NCBI RefSeq assembly: GCF_036924515.1
Contig: NZ_JAZHRR010000001.1
Coordinates: 4,311,001 to 4,375,000 of the forward strand
Reading direction: 5' to 3'
Source: Bradyrhizobium sp. AZCC 1610
Lineage (GTDB): Bacteria > Pseudomonadota > Alphaproteobacteria > Rhizobiales > Xanthobacteraceae
Length of the DNA: 64,000 nucleotides
This document shows positions 43,088-51,526 of the stretch, piece by piece (the stretch's first letter is position 1; every line of letters begins with the position of its first letter). The position numbers and the translations under genes were made by a program. Below the pieces are notes generated by a model. It was not told where the DNA came from. It searched no databases and worked only from the letters and a program-made list of their open reading frames with translations.

Positions 43088-44482
43088 ATGTCCGAGGGCT
43101 TCATTGACGAACTGCGCAACGTGCTCGACAAGGGCGCGGTGCTATCAGGCGGCGACATCGACGCGCGCTATCATCACGATCTCGCCGGCAATCCGGTGCC
43201 GAAACCGCGCGCGGTCGTCCGCCCGAGAACGACGGAGGATGTCTCCGTGTTGCTGCGGCTCTGTCACCGCGAAGGTGTCCCCATTACGACGCAAGGCGGC
43301 ATGACCGGGCTGGTGCGCGGCGCGCTGCCGAATGCGAATGAAATCGTGCTGTCGATGGAGCGCATGAACAGCGTTGAAGAGGTCGATGCCTCCGCCGGTG
43401 TCGCCATCGCGCAGGCCGGCACGCCGCTGCAAAAGCTCCAGGAGCGGGTCGAGCAGGACGGCCTGATGTTTCCGCTCGACCTCGGCGCGCGCGGCAGTTG
43501 CACCATCGGCGGCAACATCTCGACCAATGCCGGCGGCAACCGCGTCATCCGGTACGGCATGACGCGTGACCTGATCCTCGGGCTCGAAGTCGTCACGGCC
43601 GACGGGACCGTGCTCAAGGGCCTGCGCAAATACATCAAGAACAACACCGGCATCGACCTGAAGCAGCTTTTCATCGGCAGCGAGGGCATCCTCGGCGTGG
43701 TGACGCGCGCTGCGCTACGCGTCTTTCCCGCGCCGGCGGAGCGGCAGGTGGCGCTGTGCGCGCTGCCCTCGTTCGGGCAGATCACGGCATTCCTGAGGAT
43801 GGCGCGGGAGCGTCTCGGCGGCGAATTGACCGCATTCGAGGTGATGTGGAATGCGTACTACCGCCTCACCGTCGAGCGCGTGAAGGGCGTGGCCGGGCCG
43901 CTGCCTACCCATCACCCGTTCTATGTTCTGCTGGAGGCTTCCGGCAGCGACCCCGAGCGTATCCATGCCGGTCTCGAAAAACTGCTCGAGACGGCAATGG
44001 ACGACAATCTGATTCTCGACGCCACACTCTCGACCTCGAATGCATCCGCCACCGCGATCTGGCGCATCCGCGATTCCAGCGTCGAACTGGGTCGGACCTT
44101 CCCTTACACCGCCCGCGTTGGTTTCGATGTCAGCCTCGCCATCGACCGGATGGAGGAATATGCCGACACGATCGGATCGCGCATCAGGGCCGTTGACCCG
44201 CACGCCTTCGCCATCGTGTTCGGCCATGCCGGCGACGGCAATTTGCATCTCAACGTGCATCACGAGCACACGCCCGACAAGCACGATGAATTCGAGAAGC
44301 TCGTCTACGACATCACGGGCGAGTTCGGTGGCTCGATCTCGGCCGAACACGGCATCGGCATCCTGAAGCGGCCTTACCTGAGAATGAGCCGCACCGAAGA
44401 GGAAATCGAAACCATGCGCACGCTCAAGCGCGCGCTCGACCCGAAGAACATTTTGAACCCGGGGCGAATTTTTACGGTGTGA
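43088..44482 (+). CDS. FAD-linked D-2-hydroxyacid dehydrogenase (GlcD/D2HGDH type)
   Basis: 464 residues with the PCMH-type FAD-binding domain (about 40-220; VPITTQGGMTGLVRGALPN, GARGSCTIGGNISTNAGGNR, GSEGILGVVTRAALRVFP) and the FAD-oxidase C domain (FGHAGDGNLHLNVHHEH, a metal/substrate histidine cluster; FGGSISAEHGIGILKR). Such enzymes oxidise D-lactate, glycolate or D-2-hydroxyglutarate, passing electrons to flavoprotein or quinone acceptors. The general class is sure; the substrate is not. AGAAGAGGCAGGGGC precedes the ATG. The gene stands alone. Confidence 0.92.
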   Translation: MSEGFIDELRNVLDKGAVLSGGDIDARYHHDLAGNPVPKPRAVVRPRTTEDVSVLLRLCHREGVPITTQGGMTGLVRGALPNANEIVLSMERMNSVEEVDASAGVAIAQAGTPLQKLQERVEQDGLMFPLDLGARGSCTIGGNISTNAGGNRVIRYGMTRDLILGLEVVTADGTVLKGLRKYIKNNTGIDLKQLFIGSEGILGVVTRAALRVFPAPAERQVALCALPSFGQITAFLRMARERLGGELTAFEVMWNAYYRLTVERVKGVAGPLPTHHPFYVLLEASGSDPERIHAGLEKLLETAMDDNLILDATLSTSNASATAIWRIRDSSVELGRTFPYTARVGFDVSLAIDRMEEYADTIGSRIRAVDPHAFAIVFGHAGDGNLHLNVHHEHTPDKHDEFEKLVYDITGEFGGSISAEHGIGILKRPYLRMSRTEEEIETMRTLKRALDPKNILNPGRIFTV

Positions 44483-44529
44483 AGACGTTTTGAAGCGGTC
44501 AAGCCGAGCCGGACGCTCGCAACTGCCCC

Positions 44530-44766
44530 TCACTCCTTGAAGTCATACTGCTTGCAGAGGTGGTCACCGACCTGGACCAGCATGGCGACACATTCGGGAT
44601 AGCCGGGTTTGGCGATGGTGGCGTCATCAGCCTGGGCACGAAATTCCCAGCTATCGCCATCGCGAAGCACGGATATGACGATGCCGTCGGGGCAATCGGC
44701 GTGAACCTTCAATTCGGCTCGCGCCATCTCGATGAGTTCGGCTTCGGTTTTGGCGGGCTTGCTCAT
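44530..44766 (-). CDS. Small protein of unknown function
   Basis: 78 residues, cytosolic. GGAGGA lies 8 bases before the ATG, a strong ribosome site. An N-terminal helix (KTEAELIEMARAELKVHADC) is followed by a beta hairpin (GIVISVLRDGDSWEFRAQAD) and a C-terminal helix, giving a small alpha-beta domain. No family name known to me. It lies downstream of the DUF1488 gene on the same strand with a 166-base gap. Confidence 0.7.
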   Translation of the reverse strand: MSKPAKTEAELIEMARAELKVHADCPDGIVISVLRDGDSWEFRAQADDATIAKPGYPECVAMLVQVGDHLCKQYDFKE

Positions 44767-44932
44767 CGTGACGGTGTCCTCCGGCAGGTTGGTTGCCTGC
44801 AGGTTGCCGCTTTGACAGGCATCTGTCGAGAGGTGACGGAACGACGCGCCATCTCGTCGCGCTCGATGGCCCCGTTCCGCCGGACGCGGTTGTTGCCATG
44901 CGGCCGTGTCGGGGCGACCGCAGCGCGGCGCG

Positions 44933-45316
44933 TTATTGCGACGCGCTTGCCGACCTCGTTTCGGCAATGACCCGCAGCGAAACGGTGTTGTCCGTATCCG
45001 GCTCCGAGCCGGTCGCGATCGGGTCGGCCAGCGATGGCGGTGATTTCTGAACGTGCTTGGTGAATATCCTGACGATCTGGCCTCTCACGCACGGCCCTTT
45101 GTCGAAAATTTCGGATGCGATGCCCTCGACGGCATCCCGCAGCGCCAAAAATTGCGCCTGCCTTGCCATGCTCTCCGTACCCTTCACGCCTCCGAGTTCG
45201 TCCAATGCGGCATCGCTGATCTGGCACTCGACCGTATCGGCGTCGTTCAGCATGGTGAACCTGAACGCCAGGCGTTCATTGTCGTGTCCAATAATTCGGT
45301 CGCGGGTCAGCGGCAT
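44933..45316 (-). CDS. DUF1488-family protein with C-terminal extension
   Basis: 127 residues. The first 90 resemble DUF1488: RLAFRFTMLNDADTVECQIS, DAALDELGG and a helical middle (QAQFLALRDAVEGIASEIFD). The last 35 residues (from SPPSLADP) are polar and probably disordered, beyond the usual family length. No signal peptide. Function unknown. Confidence 0.65.
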   Translation of the reverse strand: MPLTRDRIIGHDNERLAFRFTMLNDADTVECQISDAALDELGGVKGTESMARQAQFLALRDAVEGIASEIFDKGPCVRGQIVRIFTKHVQKSPPSLADPIATGSEPDTDNTVSLRVIAETRSASASQ

Positions 45317-45433
45317 CGGACGGCCAGTTTTGGACGGCTAGCTAGAGACGATAGCAGGAAGCGCCAAGACGACGCCGACGTCCTCCTAATGCGTCAACTG
45401 GTCAAAAATTGGCCGAACCTGCGGCCAAATCCG

Positions 45434-48400
45434 CTACTTCGCCTGCCTCTTCAGTTCGATCCTCCGGATGCCTGATATCGCGGGCAAGGTGCCGGTATGG
45501 ACCGGCTCGGCCCCGGACATTCCCGGCGATAGCGGCGCGCGGGCGGTGGCATCCGGGAAGCGGATCTTCATTTCGCGGATGAAGCCGTCGAGCGTGTCAA
45601 CGCTGGCGGCCATCTTGGCGATCAGGGCGAATTCGGCGCTGTTGGAGGCGGCCGGCTTGCTCGCGGTCTCGAATGCAAACCGGTCGGCCTCGCCGATCAT
45701 CAGGGGCGCGTATTTCTCGCGGAAACGGGCCAGGCCGATCGCATCCCCGGCCAGCGCATAACCGACGACGGCGCGAATCACGTCGCTCTTCTCGGCGGCG
45801 TTCAGCGGCCTGAAATCCCGCCAGCGGTCGGCGTAGTACAGTTCGATCTGTTCAGAAGCCTCACGCCACTGCCGCGACGCCCAATAGATGTCGGAGCGCA
45901 GCCGGATCGCTTCGCGCCCTGTGATGTTGGAGATGATGTCGAGCGCGAGGTCATGGCGACCGATGTCGCTTTGGGCCCGTGCCTCAAGGAGCAGCCGCTG
46001 CTGCCGCAGTTCACCGGAGAGATCGGCGATCCGGGTCAAGCGCAGCGCCGTGATCGCCCGGTCCGGCTTGCGGTTGGTCAGGTAGACCATGGCAAGGCGC
46101 GCCGCCACCTGCGCGCGCGCGGCTCCCTCCAGCCGCTTGTCGACTTGGTACTGCAGCAGTTCGGCGGCCTGGTCGAGCAGGTCGATCGCAGCCAGCCGGT
46201 CCGCGAGGCGCCGGATCATTTCGTCGCCGCGCCGGCCGATCGGCGTCAATTCGCGAAACTCATAGAACATGGCGAGCGCGTCGACCGGTTTCATGTCGTC
46301 GCCCTTCGAGCCGAGATAGAGCTCCGAGAACAACGCGGACGCCGCATCCTGACCCTGCCGCGACAGTTCGGAATTGGGCTGCAGCTTCGTCGCGGTCTTG
46401 GCGGCGGTGAGCGAGTCGGCATAGCGCCCGCTTTCGGCGTAGATCTGGGCCAGCTTGTTCAACGTCCTCAGCTCGATCGCGTCGCCGCGCCAGATGACCG
46501 ACAACGTCTCCAGCTCGTGCAGAAACTCGGCCTGGCCGAGCTCGCCGCGCCTGTGCCGCAGCAGGGCCTCCAGCAGCCTCGCCTCGGCCGACGCCTGCCG
46601 GTCGCGGGACTGTGCCGCGTACCGGTAGGCGTCGAGCGCGTCCTTGTCGTGCCCCAGCGCCTCGGCGAGTCGCCCACGCAGCACCGCGATCTCCGGCTTC
46701 ATCTCGTTGGGAATGCCGATCACCTCGAGTTCGCTGCGCCGCCGCGAGGCCCCGGCATAATCCTTCACCTCGAGCGCGGCCCGCATCGCATCCGCGGTGA
46801 CGATGCGCTGCAGTTCCAGCGGCAGCGCGGCGATCGAGAATTCGGCGTTCTTGAGCTTTTCGCGCGCGTCCGCCCATTTTTCCTGACGGGCGAGCGCGAA
46901 CCCTTTCCACAATTGGGAATCGTAGCCGTTGCCGATCGCAGGACTTGCAAGATCCTTCAGCGCCCGCTCGGGATGGCCGATCAGGATGCTGGCGATCGCA
47001 TGCACCATCAGCACGGCGCCATCTTCGTTGCCCTGGTTGGTCTCGGAGAGGATGAGGTTGGTCACCCCCCTCGCTTCCTGATACATCCCGCGCGACATGT
47101 AGAAATTGGCAAGCTCGAGGCGGGTTTGCGCCTTTTGCTCAGGCCCCGCGGCGGCCGCGGCCTTGGTCAACGCATCCAGCCGGACGAGAAACTTCTCCTC
47201 CCGGTTCTTGCGCCATTCGTTGGCGTCGAACAGCGGCCGCACCGCCGCGGTGGCGCGCTCGGCTGCGACGTCGGCGGACGACAGCGTCAAACCGCCGGGC
47301 CGTCCAAGCATCACCTTGTCGGCGCCGACCTCGGCGTTGATATCGTCGGAGTTCGGATGCACGACCACGCCGTGCACGGATTCCAGCAGCGACAGTTCGA
47401 CGAAATCCTGCCGCTTGATGAGGCCGCGGGTCGGCGGCGGCGCGGTGACGACCAACAGCGTATCGCCGGCGTCGGGATCGACCAGCCGGTGCATCGCACC
47501 GGGATTGGCCAGCGGCACGGTGACATTGGCGAGCGCGGGATCGGTAATGTTTCGCAGCACCATCAGCGGCAGCGGTGACGCCTGGCCGCGGTCGGCGAAG
47601 GTCAGCGTCCACTCGGCGCCGTTGGCGCGGCCTTCGCTTTCGAGCGACGGGATCTGCGGCCGGTTGAGGCGGATGCGGATGGCCTGGCCCGTTTCCAGCG
47701 GCAGCTGGCTGACATCGCCGATGATGGCGCCGCCCTTGGCGCGGATCGGTTCGACATCGATCGGTTTGGCCTGGTCGAACACCAGCCACACCGTATCGGC
47801 GCGGCGGAACAGCGCAGCCGGGGTCGGCGCGGCAAAGGAGAACGTCACGCGCAGGCCATCGCTGTCACGCCTCGCCTCGACGGTGGCGGTCTTGTCCTTG
47901 GCGCCGCTTTCCGGCGGCGGACTGGATGCCGCCGGCGCTGCCCCCTTCGGCGGCTCCGCGGGCGGTGGAGCCTGCCTGGGCGCCACGGCCTTCGGCGCTT
48001 CCGCAGCGGCGGCCTGGACCTGTTCGGCAGGCTGCGCCGCTTTCGCGGCTTCCGCCGGCGGTGATGTTTTTTCCGGTGCGGCTGCCATCTTCTCGGCCGC
48101 GGGAGCCGCGTTGTCCTGGGCCGGCGTCACTTTTTCGGCGGCCGGCGTTGCGGCCTCGGCCACGGCAGGCGTTTCGGTCACCTGGGCGGGCTTGATCTCG
48201 ATCCTGGCCTGTTCGGCAATCATCTCCGAGGTAACAGGCGGAATCTCCGCCGGCTGCTGCGGCGATGATTCCTTCAGGGCCTTGTCGCGCGAAATCCGCG
48301 AGGCCGGCCCCGGCCTGGCCGGTACGACCGGCTTGGCCGCGGCTTGCGGCTCGGCCAAAGCGGGCTTCTCCGCCTGCTGGAAGGCGACATCGATCACATA

Positions 48401-49222
48401 GTTCTTTTCCTCGCGGAAGGAATGCACGTCGACCTCGCCGATCAGCTCGATGTCGACTGCGGAAGAGTCGATGTCAGCCCGCTGGTTGATCGAGGCGATG
48501 TTCGGCGGCGCCGCCACCTTCGCATCCGCCAGGTCGAAATTGAGCACGCTGTTGAACTGCAGCGTCAGCTTCTGATCGTTCAGCACCGATGACACGTTGA
48601 CGCCGTCGGGCATCTCGAACACGAAGCGGACGAAGGTCGGCTGCACCGAGGCGCGGACACGCACCGGCGGCCGCTTCTTCGCGGCGTTGACCGCCATCTG
48701 CGCACGCAGCGCTCGCTCGGCGGCCCGCGCCCGCTCCGCCAGTTCGCGCACGACCGCCGCAGGAAGCGCGGGCGGCGGACCGGTCCAGCTATCGGGCAGG
48801 AAGTCGACGAAAATCCGCTCCCCCGCCGTCATGGTGTTGACGGTTGCCCGCCGCGACAGCGACAGCCGGATCGCCGTACCATCGGGATCGCGCCGCGCCG
48901 AGCCGACATAATCGGGAACCGCGTCCGACAATTTGTCGACGGGAATATCCACCGGGCGCTTGAAGTGGATGATGATGATCGAACCCGCGGTCGAAACGTC
49001 GGATTCGACGTCCTCGGCCAGCTTGAGCACCAGCCGCGCGAAGCCGCCGCCGGACGTGAACGTCGCCTCCCCCCGGACCGGATCGTCGGCCCGGCAGGGC
49101 TGCGAAATAGCAAGGCCGGCCAGCAGCAGGGCAAGGGCAAGTGGCCGGCCAAGGCAAAGCCGGGCCGCCCGCGCCAAAGCGCGGCCCTGCGACCCAGTTC
49201 CAGCGGCAGCTCTTTGCCCCAT
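45434..49222 (-). CDS. Large exported AMIN/TPR protein of the flagellar region
   Basis: 1262 residues. A signal peptide (LARAARLCLGRPLALALLLA, then GLAIS) ends near residue 45. AMIN-like beta domains occupy about 50-145 and 180-280 (FTSGGGFARLVLKLAEDVES; VQPTFVRFVFEMPDGVNVSS), a Pro/Ala/Glu linker runs to about 455, and another AMIN-like part follows at about 460-575 (DGLRVTFSFAAPTPAALFRR). From about 690 to 1180 the protein is a long TPR-type helical solenoid. AMIN domains place envelope proteins at peptidoglycan or secretion structures. Its position downstream of fliL-fliM-DUF6468-motE suggests a periplasmic motility factor, perhaps with a role like MotC, but no sequence match to MotC is seen. 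Confidence 0.75.
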   Translation of the reverse strand: MGQRAAAGTGSQGRALARAARLCLGRPLALALLLAGLAISQPCRADDPVRGEATFTSGGGFARLVLKLAEDVESDVSTAGSIIIIHFKRPVDIPVDKLSDAVPDYVGSARRDPDGTAIRLSLSRRATVNTMTAGERIFVDFLPDSWTGPPPALPAAVVRELAERARAAERALRAQMAVNAAKKRPPVRVRASVQPTFVRFVFEMPDGVNVSSVLNDQKLTLQFNSVLNFDLADAKVAAPPNIASINQRADIDSSAVDIELIGEVDVHSFREEKNYVIDVAFQQAEKPALAEPQAAAKPVVPARPGPASRISRDKALKESSPQQPAEIPPVTSEMIAEQARIEIKPAQVTETPAVAEAATPAAEKVTPAQDNAAPAAEKMAAAPEKTSPPAEAAKAAQPAEQVQAAAAEAPKAVAPRQAPPPAEPPKGAAPAASSPPPESGAKDKTATVEARRDSDGLRVTFSFAAPTPAALFRRADTVWLVFDQAKPIDVEPIRAKGGAIIGDVSQLPLETGQAIRIRLNRPQIPSLESEGRANGAEWTLTFADRGQASPLPLMVLRNITDPALANVTVPLANPGAMHRLVDPDAGDTLLVVTAPPPTRGLIKRQDFVELSLLESVHGVVVHPNSDDINAEVGADKVMLGRPGGLTLSSADVAAERATAAVRPLFDANEWRKNREEKFLVRLDALTKAAAAAGPEQKAQTRLELANFYMSRGMYQEARGVTNLILSETNQGNEDGAVLMVHAIASILIGHPERALKDLASPAIGNGYDSQLWKGFALARQEKWADAREKLKNAEFSIAALPLELQRIVTADAMRAALEVKDYAGASRRRSELEVIGIPNEMKPEIAVLRGRLAEALGHDKDALDAYRYAAQSRDRQASAEARLLEALLRHRRGELGQAEFLHELETLSVIWRGDAIELRTLNKLAQIYAESGRYADSLTAAKTATKLQPNSELSRQGQDAASALFSELYLGSKGDDMKPVDALAMFYEFRELTPIGRRGDEMIRRLADRLAAIDLLDQAAELLQYQVDKRLEGAARAQVAARLAMVYLTNRKPDRAITALRLTRIADLSGELRQQRLLLEARAQSDIGRHDLALDIISNITGREAIRLRSDIYWASRQWREASEQIELYYADRWRDFRPLNAAEKSDVIRAVVGYALAGDAIGLARFREKYAPLMIGEADRFAFETASKPAASNSAEFALIAKMAASVDTLDGFIREMKIRFPDATARAPLSPGMSGAEPVHTGTLPAISGIRRIELKRQAK

Positions 49223-49601
49223 CCAGGAAATCTCGCGGCCTCAATGCGTTCTGCGGCGAAGCGCTCTCGCCTGCCGGTTTGAATCTTGGATTGGCCGACT
49301 TAAGGCTTTGTTAACGTCAACTCATTGATTTCGTTGGAGTGGGTCGGTGGGCACCCGCTGCCGCGCCCGGGCGGCCGGAATGCGCCCCTCATCCCGCAAG
49401 ACGCCATGGGCTCCCAGCTGCAACAAGCGCGATAGTGCCGCCCGCGCCGTGGTTGGAATCATTATCGCAAAACGGATGGAACCAACATCAGCCATCCCGT
49501 CTTAGGGAAACAATGGACCCGGGACGCGGGGCCGGCAGTCGATCAACCAACGCTCCCGGGTCGCCAAACCTGCCTCAGGCAGCCAATTCGGAGTGCGTGA
49601 A
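49223..49601. other. 379-base gap before the two rightward genes
   Basis: No convincing coding frame. The right end carries a GGAG ribosome site for the next gene. GGAAC at 49476-49480 is followed 15 bases later by CGTC, a near but unconvincing EcfG-type promoter. It must also contain the start region of the leftward AMIN/TPR gene if that has its own promoter. Confidence 0.35.
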
Positions 49602-49823
49602 ATGGCAACCCAGATCGTGATGGATCGTACCGGTGACACCCGCCATACATTCGACATCCATGATCGCGCGGAGGTCGAAAAGGCCGAGCGGCGTTTCAGG
49701 GAATTGACCGGCGCAGGCTTTACGGCGGCGGTCCGATCGGGGCCCGGCGAGCAACGGGTTATCCGCTCCTTCGATCCGACGGCGGAGGAAACGCTGTTTT
49801 ATCCACGTCTCGTTGGTGGCTGA
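49602..49823 (+). CDS. Small protein of unknown function
   Basis: 73 residues. GGAG lies 8 bases before the ATG; a GTG nine bases upstream is also in frame. The sequence reads as one alpha-beta domain (TQIVMDRTGDTRHTFDI, a charged helix DRAEVEKAERRFREL, then GEQRVIRSFDPTAEETLF). No family is recognised. It lies 6 bases before the next gene and is transcribed against the surrounding flagellar genes. Confidence 0.6.
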   Translation: MATQIVMDRTGDTRHTFDIHDRAEVEKAERRFRELTGAGFTAAVRSGPGEQRVIRSFDPTAEETLFYPRLVGG

Positions 49824-49829
49824 ACGGCG

Positions 49830-50273
49830 GTGACCCAGCAGATCGTCCTGGCGATATGCTCGTTCGTCCTGGCTTTGCTTGGCACGCTGCTGCTTTCGGC
49901 GCTTTCGCTGGTAGTGGCGCGATCTGGTTCCTGCACCAGATCGTTCCGCTTCGAGACCGAGGCGCGAGCGCTGACGCTGTTGAAGGGCTGGCTCTCGCCG
50001 AAGCAGCGCGCCTGCTATGAGCGATTCCGGTATTTCGACGTCATCGGCAGCGACACCGGGACGCGCTATCGGATACATCATGGCACCCAGACGAACATCG
50101 AGGAACTCAACGGCACGGGCCACCATGTCTGCAAATGGTGCTTCGTTCCGGATGGCGACCTCGTTGCGGGGGATGTCATGCTGGCGCAGAAGATCGCCCT
50201 TGAAACCAACGAGCGCGGCGCGCTGGCCGTAGCCCATCGCTCGTTCGTTTCGTCGGGGCCGCGCAGGTTCTGA
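49830..50273 (+). CDS. Membrane-anchored protein of unknown function
   Basis: 147 residues from a GTG start. One N-terminal transmembrane helix (about 4-28) is followed by a soluble domain with a distinctive pattern: LLKGWLSPKQRACYERFRYF, DVIGSDTGTRYRIHHGTQTN, CKWCFVPDGDLVAGDVMLAQ and KIALETNE. The Cys-Lys-Trp-Cys element could bind metal. I have a sense of seeing this domain in other Rhizobiales proteins but cannot name it. It probably forms an operon with the 73-residue gene before it. Confidence 0.65.
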   Translation: MTQQIVLAICSFVLALLGTLLLSALSLVVARSGSCTRSFRFETEARALTLLKGWLSPKQRACYERFRYFDVIGSDTGTRYRIHHGTQTNIEELNGTGHHVCKWCFVPDGDLVAGDVMLAQKIALETNERGALAVAHRSFVSSGPRRF

Positions 50274-50321
50274 CCGGGTGGCGCTGGCGCCCTCTTACCG
50301 GGGGGCGCCCGGCACCCCGCG

Positions 50322-51092
50322 TCAATTGGGCTTTTGCTGCAGGATCTTGCCTTCGATCTTCGGCAGCTCGGCGGTGGACGTGGATTTATCGGTGCCGGCG
50401 CGGCGGGCCAGTTCGACCGTCAGCCGTTCGGCCGCTTCCGGCTGCATCAGGCCCAGAATGTCCGACATCTTGCGCGGCGCGATCTGGGAGGCGATTTCGT
50501 AGAGCACGGACATTTCCAGCCGGTCGAACACCTTGGCGGCGTCCTTTGGCTTCATGCCCTCGTACATCGTGATGATGCCCTTGAAGCGGGCGGCGTCCTG
50601 CTCCGCCTTTTGCCCCGTCGCGGTCGAGATCTTGGCTTCGGTGGCCTTCATTTCCTCGACGCGGCCCTCGATGCGCTTTTCGGCGGATTTCAACAGGCTT
50701 TCGCGAATTTCGACTTCACGCGCGCGCTGCTCCAGTTCCTGGCGCCGCGCCTGCAGCCGTTCCAGAATGGCGCGCTCCGACGGCGACACCGATTGCGGGT
50801 TCTGGTCGGGAAACACCACGACGCCGTCGGGCTTCGGCGCGTCGGTGGCGGGAGCGGCCGGTTTCGGCGCCTCTTCCTTCTTGACCGAACCGGTGATGTC
50901 GGCGGGATCGGCTTTGGCGCTGCTCGGATAACCCAGATTGTCCTGCGCCCACGAACGCTTGGCCGGCTGGCTGACCTGGTAGTCGAACACGTATCCGCCA
51001 TCGATCACGAGGCCCGCGATCTTCAGCACAGCAAGGCCGAAGATCGCGACCAGAACGACCGGAATGACGCGGATGTCGCGAAACGACTTCAT
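50322..51092 (-). CDS. MotE-like (MgtE N-domain) motility protein
   Basis: 256 residues. An N-terminal membrane helix (about 9-30) precedes a Pro/Lys/Asp-rich periplasmic linker (about 50-100), a long coiled coil (about 105-165; RAILERLQARRQELEQRARE) and an MgtE N-terminal-like domain (about 170-235; GMKPKDAAKVFDRLEMSVLY, PRKMSDILGLMQPEAAERLT). This is the layout of rhizobial MotE, a chaperone of the motility protein MotC, as I recall from the literature. The ATG overlaps the stop of the DUF6468 gene (ATGA), placing it in the fliL-fliM operon. Confidence 0.8.
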   Translation of the reverse strand: MKSFRDIRVIPVVLVAIFGLAVLKIAGLVIDGGYVFDYQVSQPAKRSWAQDNLGYPSSAKADPADITGSVKKEEAPKPAAPATDAPKPDGVVVFPDQNPQSVSPSERAILERLQARRQELEQRAREVEIRESLLKSAEKRIEGRVEEMKATEAKISTATGQKAEQDAARFKGIITMYEGMKPKDAAKVFDRLEMSVLYEIASQIAPRKMSDILGLMQPEAAERLTVELARRAGTDKSTSTAELPKIEGKILQQKPN

Positions 51093-51526
51093 GCGGCGAG
51101 GCCACTGGCCCTTCTGCGTTCGGAGAATGCTTCAGCCGCCGCGGCAACCGCCTTGGCGGAAGAAACCTTGGGCGCTGCGGGTTCGGCCTCCTGCGAGGGC
51201 CGCGCCGCGATCGCGATCTTGGACAGCCGGCGAATGACGCCGTCGCCTTCGGCGAGCATGTTCTTCAGATGCCCCGCCATCTGCGTCGCCGCCGTAAGCT
51301 GGCTACCGAGATTCTCATTGACGTCACGCACGGTGTGCTTGAGGCCGCCGATCGCCCGCTCGGCGATTTCGGTCGCGGTGATCAGTTCCGCGATCGTGGC
51401 CTTCAGCGAATGCTCGTCCGCCTTCAGCCGCTTCAGCCGCTTGTTGAGTAGCATGCAGTAGCCGATCGTGAGCATCAGCAGCACCGCCACCAGACTCTCG
51501 ATTACAACGCCAAGGGAATGACTCAT
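51089..51526 (-). CDS. DUF6468 flagellar-operon protein
   Basis: 145 residues: an N-terminal membrane helix (about 7-27), a basic patch (NKRLKRLK), then a helical coiled coil (about 38-100; RAIGGLKHTVRDVNENLGSQ) and an Ala-rich tail. The ATG overlaps the fliM stop, and the next gene overlaps its own stop, so translation of fliM, this gene and motE is coupled. It probably assists motor or switch assembly at the inner membrane; I know of no defined function. Confidence 0.75.
   Translation of the reverse strand: MSHSLGVVIESLVAVLLMLTIGYCMLLNKRLKRLKADEHSLKATIAELITATEIAERAIGGLKHTVRDVNENLGSQLTAATQMAGHLKNMLAEGDGVIRRLSKIAIAARPSQEAEPAAPKVSSAKAVAAAAEAFSERRRASGLAA

Noticed and set aside
45953..48401. 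Two long rightward frames (541 and 431 codons)
   Set aside because: Both are antisense to the AMIN/TPR gene, whose signal peptide and domain order are coherent.
49476..49499. GGAAC-N15-CGTC as a possible EcfG promoter
   Set aside because: Spacing is one base short and the -10 element has a mismatch.
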